From Ipomoea triloba (Eukaryota > Streptophyta > Magnoliopsida > Solanales > Convolvulaceae), in NCBI RefSeq assembly GCF_003576645.1, contig NC_044920.1, positions 10,310,192 to 10,374,191 of the forward strand: a stretch of DNA of 64,000 bases, read 5' to 3'. Below the pieces are notes generated by a model. That model ran no database searches, was not told where the DNA came from, and saw only the letters and a program-made list of their open reading frames with translations. Made by a program: the position numbers and the translations under genes. Below are positions 34,194 to 45,661 of this stretch, piece after piece (within the stretch, counting starts at the first letter, position 1; each line of letters starts with the position of its first letter).

Positions 34194-35374
34194 GCACCAC
34201 CAACGACTTTTTAACCAAATCTAAGGTGGTTATGGAATCACCTCCAAGAGCAAGTTATTAGAGATGTCAGAGATGCCGTAAGAACTCAAGCATCAATTCG
34301 TGAATGTATGATGACATGTTTTCTCTCACAGATCGAGCCGAAGATTGTGGAGGAAGCATTTGATGATTCAGATTGGGTCACTGCCATGCAAGAAGAGCTC
34401 CATCAGTTAGCAAGGAACGAGGTATGGGAGCTAGTTCCCAGGCCTACTCACCAAAATGTCAATGGGACAACATGGGTCTTTAGGAACAAGATGGACGAAC
34501 AAGGAGTCATTGTTAGGAACAAGGCTTGTCTTGTTGCCAAAGGATATTGTCAAGAAGAAGGTATCGGTTTTGATGAAACTTTCGCACTCGTGGCAAGACT
34601 AGAAGCAATTTGAATTTTTCATGCCTATGCTACTTTCAATGATTTCAAGGTATTCCAAGTGGACGTCAAAAGTGTCTTTCTCAATGAACTCTTAGAAGAA
34701 GAGGTATACGCTGAACAACCTCTTGGTTTTCATTCGGAGTTGGGTATGGACAAAGTCTACAAACTAAGAAAGGCCTTGTATGGATTGAAACAGGTGTCGA
34801 GGGCTTGGTATGATACTCTCTCGTGTTTTCTTATTAATTGTGGATTCTCGAAGGGACAAGCAGATAAAACCCTCTTTCGAATCAAGGATTATGAGCATAT
34901 ACTATTGGTACAAATCTATGTGGATGATATTATCTTTGGGAGCACAGATCCAAGTTTATGTGAAAAGTTCTCAAAACTCATGCAAGGAAAATTTGAGATG
35001 AGCATGATGGGAGAACTCAACTATTTTCTTGGACTTCAATTCAAACAAGGTCCATAAGGAATCTTTATAAATCAAGTAAAACATACTAAGGACCTCATCA
35101 AGAAATTTGGTGTTGATGGGAAGTCCTTAGTAAAGATTCCAATGAACACTTCGTTGCGTATGGATATAGACAATGAAGGTAAGGAAGTAGATCAAACCAA
35201 GTATAGAGGCATTATTGGTTCGTTACTGTATCATATAGCGAGCCATCTAGATATATCATTCGTTGCAGGAGTGTTCACCTGTTTTCAAGCCAATCCTAAG
35301 GAAAGTCGTCTGAGTGCAGCTAAGAAAATTTTAAGATACTTCACGAGAACGCAAAGTGTTAGACTTTGGTACTT
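34194..35374 (+). pseudogene. copia reverse transcriptase
   Basis: The sequence opens with the GCACC duplication. It then reads FLSQIEPKIVEEAFDDSDWV, NGTTWVFRNKMDEQGV and ACLVAKGYCQEEGIGFDETF, a stop at about 34610, FQVDVKSVFLNELLEEEVY, LRKALYGLKQVSRAWYDTL and LLVQIYVDDIIFGSTD. These are the copia reverse transcriptase blocks, with the catalytic YVDD intact. MGELNYFLGLQFKQ, a second stop, and KYRGIIGSLLYHIASHLDI with SAAKKILRYF follow (connection and start of RNase H). It is interrupted in the next codons by the LINE. Two stops make it non-functional. Confidence 0.9.
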
Positions 35375-36791
35375 TTTTCTTTTTTTTTTTTTTTTCATTC
35401 CATCACAAAACTTGTTCTACAAATGACCCAAAAGTGGTCACAAAACATAAGTGACCAATTTGGCCATACAACATACAAGCCCAATATTTGGGTAAACAAT
35501 TCATGTATCTAACAAGTGATCAAAGACAAGCCCAAATTGGGTAAACTAACAACAACACCAACCCCATATGCCCCCTCTCCTCTTTCTTCCTTTCACATTT
35601 CAACCCTTACCTCTTCATCAAGGTAGCCCTGCCTTTGCTTTCAAGAGAGCATCCTTAGTCAAACAAGGTCCATTTCATTCATAAAAATCAAGCATGCAAC
35701 AATAGATATCCATGGTCCTTGTCCTGTACATCAAGCTAGGATTGATGCCCTTAGACATCCTAATATGAGTGTTACCCTTAGAGATCTAGCAAGTCCTCCT
35801 GGTACAGAAGCTCTGTATGTTATCCAAGAGCACCCTTTGTGCCAAACCTCTAAGCAATAACCTCCCCCAACCACCCTTAAAGATGACATTGCTTCCCTTT
35901 GTACAGATCTCTGTATGTTCCCAAAAGGAAGCATGTGACATGTCTCTCTAAGCAATGACCTATCCTAACCACCACCCTTAAAGGAAGAGACAGCTCAGTC
36001 TTCACAGATCTCTGTGATTTTGCAGGCTGAGCTGTTGCACCTCTCCCCCAAGCAATGGATCAACTCCCTCACTCCCTCCTATTTTCCTTTCCTTTCTCAT
36101 AACTGTTTTCCTTTTTTCTTTTCTATTTTTTCTATTTTGTTTTTCTCTTTTCATTGCATTCTGCTTTCTTTTTTTTCTTTTTTCTTTTCACTTTTGTCAT
36201 CTTTCTTTTTCTTTCTCTTTTGTTTTTTTTAAACATATACCTCACAGATTCACCTTACTCCTATTAGATAGCCCAATAAGCACTCCCAGTCTTGTGGACA
36301 TGCTGTACTGGACAAAAGACATCTAGCACACACAAGCAAGCACCCATAACCCCCAACATACCCTCCCAGGTCTTAGGTACTCCCTCTGCTGCAATACCAG
36401 GCAGAGCTATCTTGCTGCAAAGGTTAGTAGCCAAATGTGAAAGGAAAGGTGTTAAGAGCCTACACATGTTGCTAGTGCTGCTGCTGCATTCCCATCTTTC
36501 AGATTTATCATTGATTCTTCAGATTGTGGTAGCTGCATCTACAATTTCACTCCAAAGCTGCACCAGTAAACAGATCTCCATCCTAAGACCTGTTGTTGAT
36601 TTCTTCTCTTGTTTGCCTCAGGTGAGTAATTTTTGTGATCCTCCCCTCATCAGCATTACTGCCTCAGATTTACAACCAGAGTGATTGCAACCCTCATTAG
36701 CCTAAATCAACATCAGCTGCTGCACCTGTTGCACTCCTTTGCAGACCAGGGTTCTTGATAAATCAACAGCAGATCCCTACACTCAGTCCAT
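35375..36791 (-). other. LINE 3' untranslated region
   Basis: This is non-coding sequence between the ORF2 stop and the poly-A tail. It contains long T- and TTTC-rich stretches at 36080-36230 on the plus strand. No gene is seen. Confidence 0.7.
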
Positions 36792-39700
36792 TCAGACTAA
36801 ATGCATCATCTGCTTCACTTGCTCCTTCTCAATAATGGGAACATAATCCACACCTGGCAGTGAGCTAAAGTGTGGAAAACCTTCCAAGCTTAAAAGTAAC
36901 AATAAGCCTCTTGGTAATGCTGTTACCTTTTTAAAGATAATGTTCTGCCCCAAGCATTTTTCCAAGAGCCAATGAGCCACACAATTCACTTCCTTATTAC
37001 ATTTTCTCCATTCCACTCTAAGACCATACAGTACCTCCCTTTCCTGTCTCTCTTCCAATTCAACTTCAATTTGCCCTAAACCCATCTTTTTGCACCATTC
37101 CCAACAGTCTCCTAGCACCTGCCCTATCAAGTCCCCCTCCCCAGCATATACTCCTGCTAACCCAAATTCACCCTTTGCGTTCCTAATAAAGAAACTACAC
37201 CCTTCCTCTTTCTTAGCAATGTTAATTCTCACCCATCCTTTAGCTGGCTTACACCAACTAGAGCTCTTCACAATTTTGGTGCACTTGAAACCCTCTGCCC
37301 TTTTCAAAATGTATGACCAATTAGGTGGGAATGGTTCCCAACTAGGCCATTTTCTCATTATGCAGTCCACCATGTCTCTAGTCACTTTAAAAATCACTCT
37401 TGCTACAGAAGGTGTTTCCCCACCATACTTACACGGATTATAGTGAACCCATAGTTCCCATAAAATCACAATAGGCAATTTATGAGCAAGGAATCTGATC
37501 ATTCTATTCTTAGGTTTTTCCTTCCACCATTGATAACAGACTTGTCTTAATCCTCTCATCTGAATTCTAAAGCCTAGTGATTTTGCAAAGAATTCCCATA
37601 CATGTGTTGCAGTCCTCCCTGTACAGAACATGTGTTGCAGACTGCCATACCCAGGCTGTGCACAGCAAGAGCACCTTGAGACTACCTGATATCCAAACCT
37701 TCTCAATATATCATCAGCTGGAATCTTCTTCTTAAACACCCTCCATGCAAGGAAAGACTTCTTCCATGGCACTTCCTTTGCCCAACATTGTTTATACCAG
37801 AACATCTCCTCCCTCCTGTGTTCTGCTGTCTGATCATCTTTTTTGCAGATGCCAATGTAAAGTTCCCACCTTTATTTAACTTCCAAAAAGCCTGCTCCTT
37901 TTCATTTGGTCTTAACCTTATGCTCTGCAACATATGTTGAGTTTGTGCATTCAGCCCATCCACCCTCCATTCCTCATCCTGCCAAAGCTCCTTCAGTGTT
38001 GTTTTTGGCTGACTCTTTCCTTCAATTTCAAACAGCCTGCCTATAGCTCCCTCCCCTCCCCAGTTATCCCACCATACACTCACATCACCCTCACCAACCC
38101 TCCAACCAATCTACTGGTCAGCCTTCTCTCTACAATCTAGCATTCTTCTCCAAACTTGAGAGTCCCCATACTGCCAAGATTTACACACAGGATGTGCTCT
38201 CTTGCAGTATTTGGCCCTCAGAAAATCACCCCAGAGAGACTTATGAGCCCTGAAATGCCACCAAAGCTTCATCCCAACTGCCTCAATCACCTCAGACAAG
38301 CTAGTCAGCCCTACACCTCCCTCCTTTATTGGTTTTGCCAGATTGCTCCATGAGCTCCAGTGGTATTTTGCCTTGCCATCAATGGTCCCCCAAAAGAAAT
38401 CTGCTAAGAGTTTTTCAATCTTCTTTATCACTGTTTTAGGGGGACCAATGGCATAGAACATGTGTGAAGGTATTGCCTGCAAAACATATTTTATCAAGAT
38501 CACCTTCCCACATTTGGCAGAGATTTTTGCAATTAAAGTTGAAAAGAGAGATATCTTCTTCCTTCCCATATATATAGGACATCCTAAGTATGTGAAAGGG
38601 AAGTCTTTTTTCTGATATTTTGTTATTCTTTTGACTCTGTTAACAGCTTCACTAGAGCCCTTGAGGATGCATAAAGAATGCACTCTTCTCTTTGCTAACC
38701 AACTGTCCTGATTGGCTTTCATACACTCCCAAGACCTCCATGGTTTTTTTAACGGCACCCCCTTTTCCAGATGTGAAAAGCACCATATCATCAGGAAATG
38801 CCAAATGGTGGATTTGGGGGCCTTTTGCAGGTTGTGTGAAAGGGGCTCCATTCTGAGCTATCAGCTTAGACAACAATTCAGCTGCAAGGACAAAGAGGCT
38901 TGGTGACAATGGGTCACCTTGCCTCAATCCCCTTGTAGCATGAAAGAAACCATGTTGAGCTCCATTCACAATAATTGAGTACCAAATGTTCCCAATTTCC
39001 CTTTGCACTAAATCAATCCAACCCCTACTGAAACCCAACTTCCCCATCACAGTGGTTACACACTTCCAAGACATCCTATCGTATGCCTTGTTCATGTCTA
39101 ACTTAAGAATAGCTCCTGAGCAAGCAGAATGTTATCAATTATATTTCTATCTTTGATAAATCCTGCTTGATAAGGAGAAACCACTCTGACAAGGACAGAT
39201 GACAACCTTAAGACCATGATTTTGGTTATGAATTTATTGCAATAGTTGCTTAAGCTTATGGGCCTAAACTGAGCAAAGTTTGCTGGATTAGACACCTTGG
39301 GAATAAGCACTATTGCAGTATGAGTCACAGCCCTAGTTAGGGCTTTGCCTTGAAAAAAATCCCTTACCAGATTGAATAGATCATCTTTCACAATCTCCCA
39401 ACAGCTTTGGTAGAAACCTCCACCAAAGCCATCAGGCCCTGCAGCACTTTCAGCCTTCATACTAAACACACAATCCCTTACCTCCTGCATTGTTGGCATT
39501 TTGGTTAGCATTTCATTGTCTTCCTCAGTTACCAATCCCTGCAAACAATCATAAGCTTCAAGGTTAGTTTCCACCTCCCCTTCTGTGTACAATTCCTGAA
39601 AATATTCCACAGCCAGCTCAGCTATTCTCTCTTGCTCCTCCTCCCACAGCCCCTCTTCATTTTTTATCTTGTGTATATATTGCTTTTTCCTTCTCTCCCT

Positions 39701-40769
39701 CACAATCCCATGGAAATATTTTGTGTTTCTTTCACCTTCCACTACCCAATTAGAATGTGATTTCTGTTGCCAAAATTTCTCCTCAACTACTATCTGTTTT
39801 TGCAACTTAGCTTGTGCCCTCCTATATTTTATCACATTTTCCTCAGTATAGCAGTCCTGCATCTCACCCTCCACCTCCATCACCCTTCCCTCTAATTTTT
39901 TGATTTTTGCAAATATATCCCCAAAGACCTCCCAGTTCCACTTTTTCAGGACTGCCCTCAATCTCTTAAGCTTTATCATGAAGGTATACATTGCATTTCC
40001 CTGCACCTTCTCCTCCCAAGTCCTCCTGACCACTTCTTGAAATTGTTCATGGTCACACCATACATTCAGAAATGTGAATGGCTTTCTTCCAAACTGCTTA
40101 TGTGGTTCCAACTTGATCAACAGTGGTGAGTGGTCAGATGTGCTTTTTGATAAATGTTGTACATATGTACTGAATTCATTCTCCCAACATTCATTTACCA
40201 AACATCTATCCAGTCTCTTCCAGATTGCCTGCTCACCATTTCTTCCATTCCACCAGGTGAAAGTGTTCCCATAAAAGGCTACATCTCTTAGTTCTGTCTC
40301 ATTAATACATTGTTGAAACTCCTTGCTTTTCCTCATGTCATACTCAAGACCCCCCTTCTTTTCCTCTGGATTTAAAATGCAATTAAAGTCTCCCATTACT
40401 GCCCATCTTCCTCTCCCAACATTTCCCTCAGCTAGCGTTTTTATACCTTCCCACAACTCTTCTCTTATTTTCCTGTTGCAATTTGCATATACAAATGAAA
40501 TCCAGATATCAGAATCCACTCCTATCCACTTTGTTTTTATTGTTATGATCTGATCTTTCACCTCTACCATCTGCACATCCATCTCATCACTCCAAAGTAT
40601 CCATATCTTGTTATTTACATAACATTTGCTGATTTTTGATTCATCTCTAAAAGGTTCCAACAGGCAACAGCCCAATGATGCTAGGCTTGAACATCCTCAC
40701 CAAGTTCTTTATCCTATGAAGGGAGCCTTGGGAGCCCACTCCCCTCACATTCCAACAAATGACACTCAT
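36792..40769 (-). pseudogene. LINE ORF2: endonuclease, reverse transcriptase, RNase H
   Basis: The ATG at 40769 overlaps the ORF1 stop as ATGA. It reads MSVICWNVRGVGSQGSL. A 7-base near-duplication (CTGTTGCCTGTTG) near 40690 shifts the frame. The endonuclease resumes (MGDFNCILNPEEKKGG, TSDHSPLLIKL), then reverse transcriptase (AAGPDGFGGGFYQ, RPISLSNYCNKFITKI, YQAGFIKDRNIIDNILLAQE). About twenty codons seem lost near 39115, with another frame change. LDMNKAYDRMSW, RGLRQGDPLSPSLFVL and AFPDDMVLF follow; the last should be FADD, so Pro replaces Ala beside the catalytic Asp pair. After more frame changes come zf-RVT (KSFLAWRVFKKKIPADDIL, RCSCC, HMFCTG) and an RNase H-like end (PAKGWVRINI). The protein would nick DNA and reverse-transcribe the element. 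This copy cannot. Confidence 0.9.
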
Positions 40770-43033
40770 CGTTTCTTCTTGGAAGAGCCCTTGCCCTTCC
40801 CAGCAGAGGCCTTAGCCTTCTTTTGTTTCCCTTTCTGTGCCTTAGGAGTTACATTCAATTCTTTGCACCTCCTTTCATCCTCCATATCAATTTCCCCTTC
40901 CTTATCCTCCTTTTCTTTCTCAATTTGTTCACTGATTTCACTGTCAGAGACCACATAATCCTCATCCTTTTCATCATCCTTGTCTCTCAAAGGCCCAGGG
41001 TCATCTTCCTCCTCCCCAACCTCCCCTTCCTCTTTAATTTTTCTCAGAGGCTGGAAAGGATTCATGTAATCTCCTTCTTCTTTTTCCTCCTCAACATCCC
41101 TTTCTTTTACAGACCATCCCTTTCCTCCTCCTTGCCCTCTACCCCCTCTCCCTCCCCTTCCATTTCTCCCACCACCCCTCCCATGATCATACCCCTGCCT
41201 TATCCATGTGTTTTCTTTCAAAATCTCAGATTTTCCCTCATTTATTTTTCCTCTTGTATCTCCTATTTTCACCCCCTCTTGTTTTCCCCTTTCCTCAGCC
41301 TGTCTACTTGATTCAGGCTGACTTTCTTTTGCTACCCCCTTCCCTTTATCAGGTTGGATCACCTGATTCCCTTGTTTATTCTCCTGCTTCCAATGATGAT
41401 CATCAGCCCCCTTATGACTAGGAGGCTGACCACCCTTATTCTTGATAGTTTCTCCATTTACAAGATTCGTATTCCTTCCCCAGGTGGGGTTTCTTGTTCC
41501 TGTACCTGCACCAATAACACTTGGATTTCCAATTCTGCAGTAGTCACTAGTGTGACCCTACTTAAAACATTTAGAGCAATAGTAGGGTACCCTTTCATAT
41601 TCTATTCTTTGTATGTACCCTACATCCTCTTTCCCTGATTCCCTTGAGAAACCAATGAAAACCTCCTTTATTAGGGGTTTCAAGAAGTTTATTTCAACCC
41701 TGACTCTAGCATAACTTGGCCTTGAGAAGTTTAGAGTTGCATGATCTGCAGTCAGAAACTTCCCAATAGGCCTACAAATTTGTTTCAAAGCAGCCAGGTT
41801 GAATAGGTTAGCACTTAGCATGGGTAGCTTGACCCACACTGCAGCTAGACTGGACTCTTTCTCAGTTGAGAAACCAAGAGTCCATCTGAAAATCCTCATA
41901 GGATATTTCCCTTCAAACAGAACCTGATCCTTCATTAAAATTTCCAGGAAATCCTCTTCATTTGAGAATGCCAAAGTGATATGCCTAGGGTCAATCCACC
42001 CAATGGTGATTGACCCTTTCAACAAGAAATTTGCATCAAAATACCTCCTGATGTCCTCCAAGCTTGGTCTCCCCCATGAGAACTTCCCAATCAACAGGTG
42101 GTTCTCAATGATATTCAATTGTTTAATCTCTGTCTCCTCAAAACTTATTGCTGGGAGGCCTCTGTGCATTTCAGTCATGTTTTCTTTGATCTCTGGCTGA
42201 GCAAGGCCAGTAAGAACACTGACCCCTGCTTTTGCTGTATCCTTAGAGAATAAGGATGCATAACTGGAACCTGGTTGTCCCTGTTTTGCATCCTTCCTCC
42301 CCACATTTTGATTGTTTAATCTATTCACATTACCTCCTGCTCCTTCTCCAGCTTTCTTATTTATGTTATCACTTTCTTTGGAAATCCCTTTCTGAGGAGG
42401 TAGCCTCTCTGTTTTTTTTGGGACCTTTTCACAAACAGTTTCCATGCCAGTTGCAACGCTAGCTTTTGGATCCCCACCTTTCATCACTGTCACATGCTTC
42501 ATCCCTTCCTTTGCATATTCTTTTGATTCCTTTTCTGGAATCACATAATCCCTATATTCTTTTGGTTTCATAACTCCATCCACTTTTGATTCCACCTTCT
42601 CCTTCAATTTTGATTCTGACTCAACTCCCTTTTCCTGTTCCACGATCACATTCTCCTGATTCTCTGCCTCCAATGGCTTCGATAGCTCTTCAATTCTAGT
42701 TTCGACCTCTTTTGCAAACTCAGTCTCTAGCTTACACCGATCAATCATTGTTCCCGTCTTTCGTTTTATCGCTTTTGATATTTCCCCCATCACATGTTTT
42801 GACAGCAGTATTTCCATGTCACCTTCTCCATTTTTTGATCTCTCCATGAGATCGTCAAGCACTCCAGGGCTCACAGGTAGTTCCATATTTCCGATGTGAA
42901 TTTTGATCATCTTAGTATACTCGCTTGACGATCTAGATGACCGCGCAACTGGACTCTTTCGCCTTTGGATTCGATCTTCGGATCCTCCTCCTGATTTTGA
43001 AAATCCTCCGATTGCAACTTCTTTCACTTTCAT
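40766..43033 (-). pseudogene. LINE ORF1: DUF4283 and zinc knuckle protein
   Basis: One frame of about 755 codons is interrupted by a single TAG. It begins MKVKEVAIGGFSKSGGG, has a charged region, then the DUF4283-like nucleic-acid-binding core (NHLLIGKFSWGRPSLEDIRR, RIFRWTLGFSTEKESSLAAV, WVKLPMLSANLFNL). Next comes the zinc knuckle CSKCFK-stop-GHTSDYC, in which the stop replaces one residue at about 41559. A long Lys/Glu/Gly-rich tail ends GSSKKKR at 40766. ORF1 proteins coat the LINE RNA. The TGA stop shares its bases with the ORF2 ATG. Confidence 0.85.
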
Positions 43034-43617
43034 TCCAATTGCCGAATGGACTGATCCTTCCCCTCTTTTTTCACTTTCATTCCATAATATTTCATGAGAT
43101 TACTCCACAATGTGATTGAGGATTCATGATTAGCCGGCATATTCGAAGTCGCCTCTTCCACATGAGTCTTCCGATCCTTTCCCGGTGAAGTAACTACCAC
43201 CGGATCACCATGGCACGACGGCTCCGGAAATGCCGTCGTCAAACCGCCTTTCTCCGCCATCTCAATTCGCGGCCATAAGGCCGAAATTCTTTCCTCCACC
43301 AAGCGGATCGCAATTGTCCGAGAAAATCTCAAAAAAAGAAAATTATTTTCCTAAGTCAAATTCTAGAGAGAAGGGAGAGCATTTCTAGAGAGAGAAAAAA
43401 ATTTTCAATTCATTACCACCCTTAATGTCACATTTCAATGTCAAGATACTGGACTCGACTTTTTAAGCCTCCCTATGAATGTGATTGTGGAAATAAGGAA
43501 TTACTTTGACTCTTATTTGATTTGGGCCCTATTATGCAAGATATGTATGGAATTGGAGTTTCACCTATGAGAATAGGGATTCACCATAGCCAACCCTTTC
43601 ACATTTCTAACTTGCCC
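43034..43617 (-). other. LINE 5' untranslated region
   Basis: This lies between the right target duplication and the ORF1 ATG, with purine-rich AGAGAGAAGG stretches. The outer 200 bases have no long frame. I infer from the target duplication that they belong to the LINE. Confidence 0.6.
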
Positions 43618-44000
43618 GACTTTGGTACTTGAGGGGTGAATCTTTTGAGCTAGTTGGTTATTCGAAAGCTGATTTTGTGGGATGCAAAATTGAAAAAAAG
43701 AGCACCTCTAGACATGCCAATTCTTAGGGTGAAGGCTCGTTTCGTGATTTAGCAAGAAGCAAAACTCTATACATGAGTACTACTGAAGCTGAATACATAG
43801 TCGTTGGTAGCTTTTGTGCGCAAATCTTATGGATGATTAAACAACTCAAGGATTATTGTGTAATAGCACGCGAAGTAGGCATTAATTGTGACAACACGAG
43901 TACTATTAACATAAAACATAATCATGTGCTTCACTCAAGAATGAAGCATATCGATATTATATATCATTTCATCCGAGACCATGTTGAAAAGAAGGATATC
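43618..44000 (+). pseudogene. copia RNase H
   Basis: After the LINE duplication the copia frame resumes: FELVGYSKADFVGCKIEKKS, then MSTTEAEYIVVGSFCAQILW, then GINCDNTSTINIKHN and HIDIIYHFIRDHVEKKDI. These are the RNase H blocks with the usual D, E and D residues. One stop follows TSRHANS. It is cut at 44000 by the next LTR. Confidence 0.85.
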
Positions 44001-44609
44001 TGTAATACCCTGCACTTCCGTATTATTATAAATATTTAATAAGGGGTTATTTTCCTATTAAGTAATTATTAAAATTATTTCAACTATAATTATTTCATAA
44101 TGGGCTATAGATGAGCTATTCTTATAAACTATTATTTTAGAATCCAAATACTCTAAGCCCATAATTATGTATGTACTATGGACCGCGGTTGGTTTTGAAC
44201 CCCAAACCCAAAAGGATTGACCCACTTGCTATGTTTAGCCTAGCCCATTTCCCTAATTGGAAACCCTACCCTAAATAGGTAGTATATCTATAGGTACATA
44301 TAAATAGAATATATTGGTAGGCATTAAACGAAAGAGACCAGGGAGAGGGAGATGAGATAAAGGCAGGGCCTTACTAATGGTGAGTCATTAAGCCAAGAAG
44401 GAAGAATGGAAAGGATTACGGAGATTCATAGCTTAGCTTTTGAGGAAATGGAGGTCTTCTCATCCAACGTTCTTCATTTGCCTAGATGTGGCATGACACC
44501 CTTTTGAGTATTAGTATGCTTCCGCTTTATTCTGTTGTTAGTTCTGAGATTTGCTAGCTTTTATATTAAGTATTTTCCTATCTCAGCGTGAAAATATAGG
44601 GGTGTCACA
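44001..44609 (+). repeat. short solo LTR or internally deleted LTR (609 bp)
   Basis: It runs from TGTAATACCC to GGGGTGTCACA with the 5-bp duplication ATATC on both sides (43996-44000 and 44610-44614). Both ends and the terminal module (ATGTGGCATGACACCC, TATGCTTCCGC, CTATCTCAGC) match the 2401-bp solo LTR, but the middle is missing. TATAAATAG lies at 44299 and a possible donor ATG then GTGAGT at 44380. It is either a short relative or a deleted copy. Confidence 0.8.
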
Positions 44610-44975
44610 ATATCTCATTGGAATATGTCAACACGAATGATCAGCTCGCAGATATCTTTAAGAAACCACTCAACGATTGAAGGTTTTCCACACTTCGACA
44701 TGAGTTGGGAATGATAGAAATTATTTGAAGAGTTACACTTATCCATTCGAGATACGGATGTTAGAGATGAAAAGAATTTGAAGTCACAGGCATTAAACAA
44801 GGTGATAAGTTCAAGACAGTTTTTGGCCTTATTCGTTCAGCTGAGCATTGAATGGTTATTCAATGAGACGTTTTTCATTCCTCGTGAACCTCAAATCTAC
44901 CTGTAAAAGGAGCTATACGAGGAAAGGAAGAAGCGCCAAATCTAACTCTTTATCTTTTAGCTCTATGTATAGGTC
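44610..44975 (+). pseudogene. copia pol C-terminus
   Basis: The copia frame resumes after the duplication as ISLEYVNTNDQLADIFKKPL, the conserved end of copia RNase H, then a stop, RFSTLRHELGMIEII and another stop. No coding homology is seen between about 44730 and 44975. Confidence 0.8.
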
Positions 44976-45661
44976 ATGGATAAGGGCAAAGGCAAGGAAA
45001 CTGCCAAGGATTTCAGAAGGAGGTTCTCTCGAAGGATACAAGAAAACGAAGCCAAGCAGCTAAGGGAGCTCTTTTGGGCAACCCGAAGTGATCCCTTTAC
45101 AGGAGATACCTCGACATACCTAGTGGAAATTTGCTCTGAGGATGAGACCCCATCTCCTCCAGCATCCCCTCCACTACAAAAGCCGATGCCACCACCACCA
45201 CTCTATGTTGAACCTATCTCTTATAGTCCTGCTGGAACTGAGTATTACTGAAGGCTTTTTTGGTGATCAAGTGGTAATTGGTATGTCACCTCCACCTCAG
45301 AAGGATAGAAGGAATGCACCACCAAGCCCAGTCTACAATCCCAAACCCCCAAGAAAGGAGGACTATGATGAGGATTACTATAACTATATGATAAACTACG
45401 CTGGGGAAGAGGAAGAGAATGTCTACCTCTCTTCCATAAATAAAAACTAACCACTGTATCAATTGGGGGACCTGGTTACTATCATCGGGCTCCCTCAAGA
45501 TGCGCTATTATAGCGACACTCGCGAGTGGTATCGTTTTAATGAGGACTTGACTTTGAGTGCTCGGGATGTATCTCCTCTTGAGACTCCGGAGAGTAGTGT
45601 AGGGTCGAGCTTGTAGTCAACAACCAAAACTAAGAAGGCCATGAGCACAGGGAAGGGCAAG
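44976..45661 (+). CDS. post-pol frames of the copia element, function unknown
   Basis: A frame of 91 codons from an ATG at 44976 reads MDKGKGKETAKDFRRRFSRR, then ELFWATRSDPFTGDTSTYLV, then a proline-rich end. After its stop a second proline- and tyrosine-rich frame (PPSPVYNPKPPRKEDYDEDY, NYMINYAGEEEENVYLSS) runs to a stop at about 45448. The region continues with more stops to the solo LTR. Sireviruses often carry an extra frame after pol, sometimes env-like; no membrane segment is visible here, so I do not call it env. It may belong to an unrelated insertion. Confidence 0.35.

Larger units (their letters stand above)
35375..43617 (-). mobile_element. LINE, L1 clade, near full length (8.2 kb)
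   Basis: The plus strand begins with a T-rich tract (the element's poly-A tail) and the element ends at 43617. It is flanked by the 13-bp duplication GACTTTGGTACTT at 35362-35374 and 43618-43630. It carries a 5' leader, ORF1 with a DUF4283-like domain and zinc knuckle, ORF2 with endonuclease, reverse transcriptase, zf-RVT and RNase H, and a 1.4-kb 3' region. Few stops and a perfect target duplication point to a recent insertion, yet both frames are broken. It is inserted in the copia RNase H. Confidence 0.9.

Noticed and set aside
40823..41311. 162-codon plus-strand frame rich in Phe, Leu and Pro
   Set aside because: It is the antisense of the acidic, Lys-rich LINE ORF1 tail.
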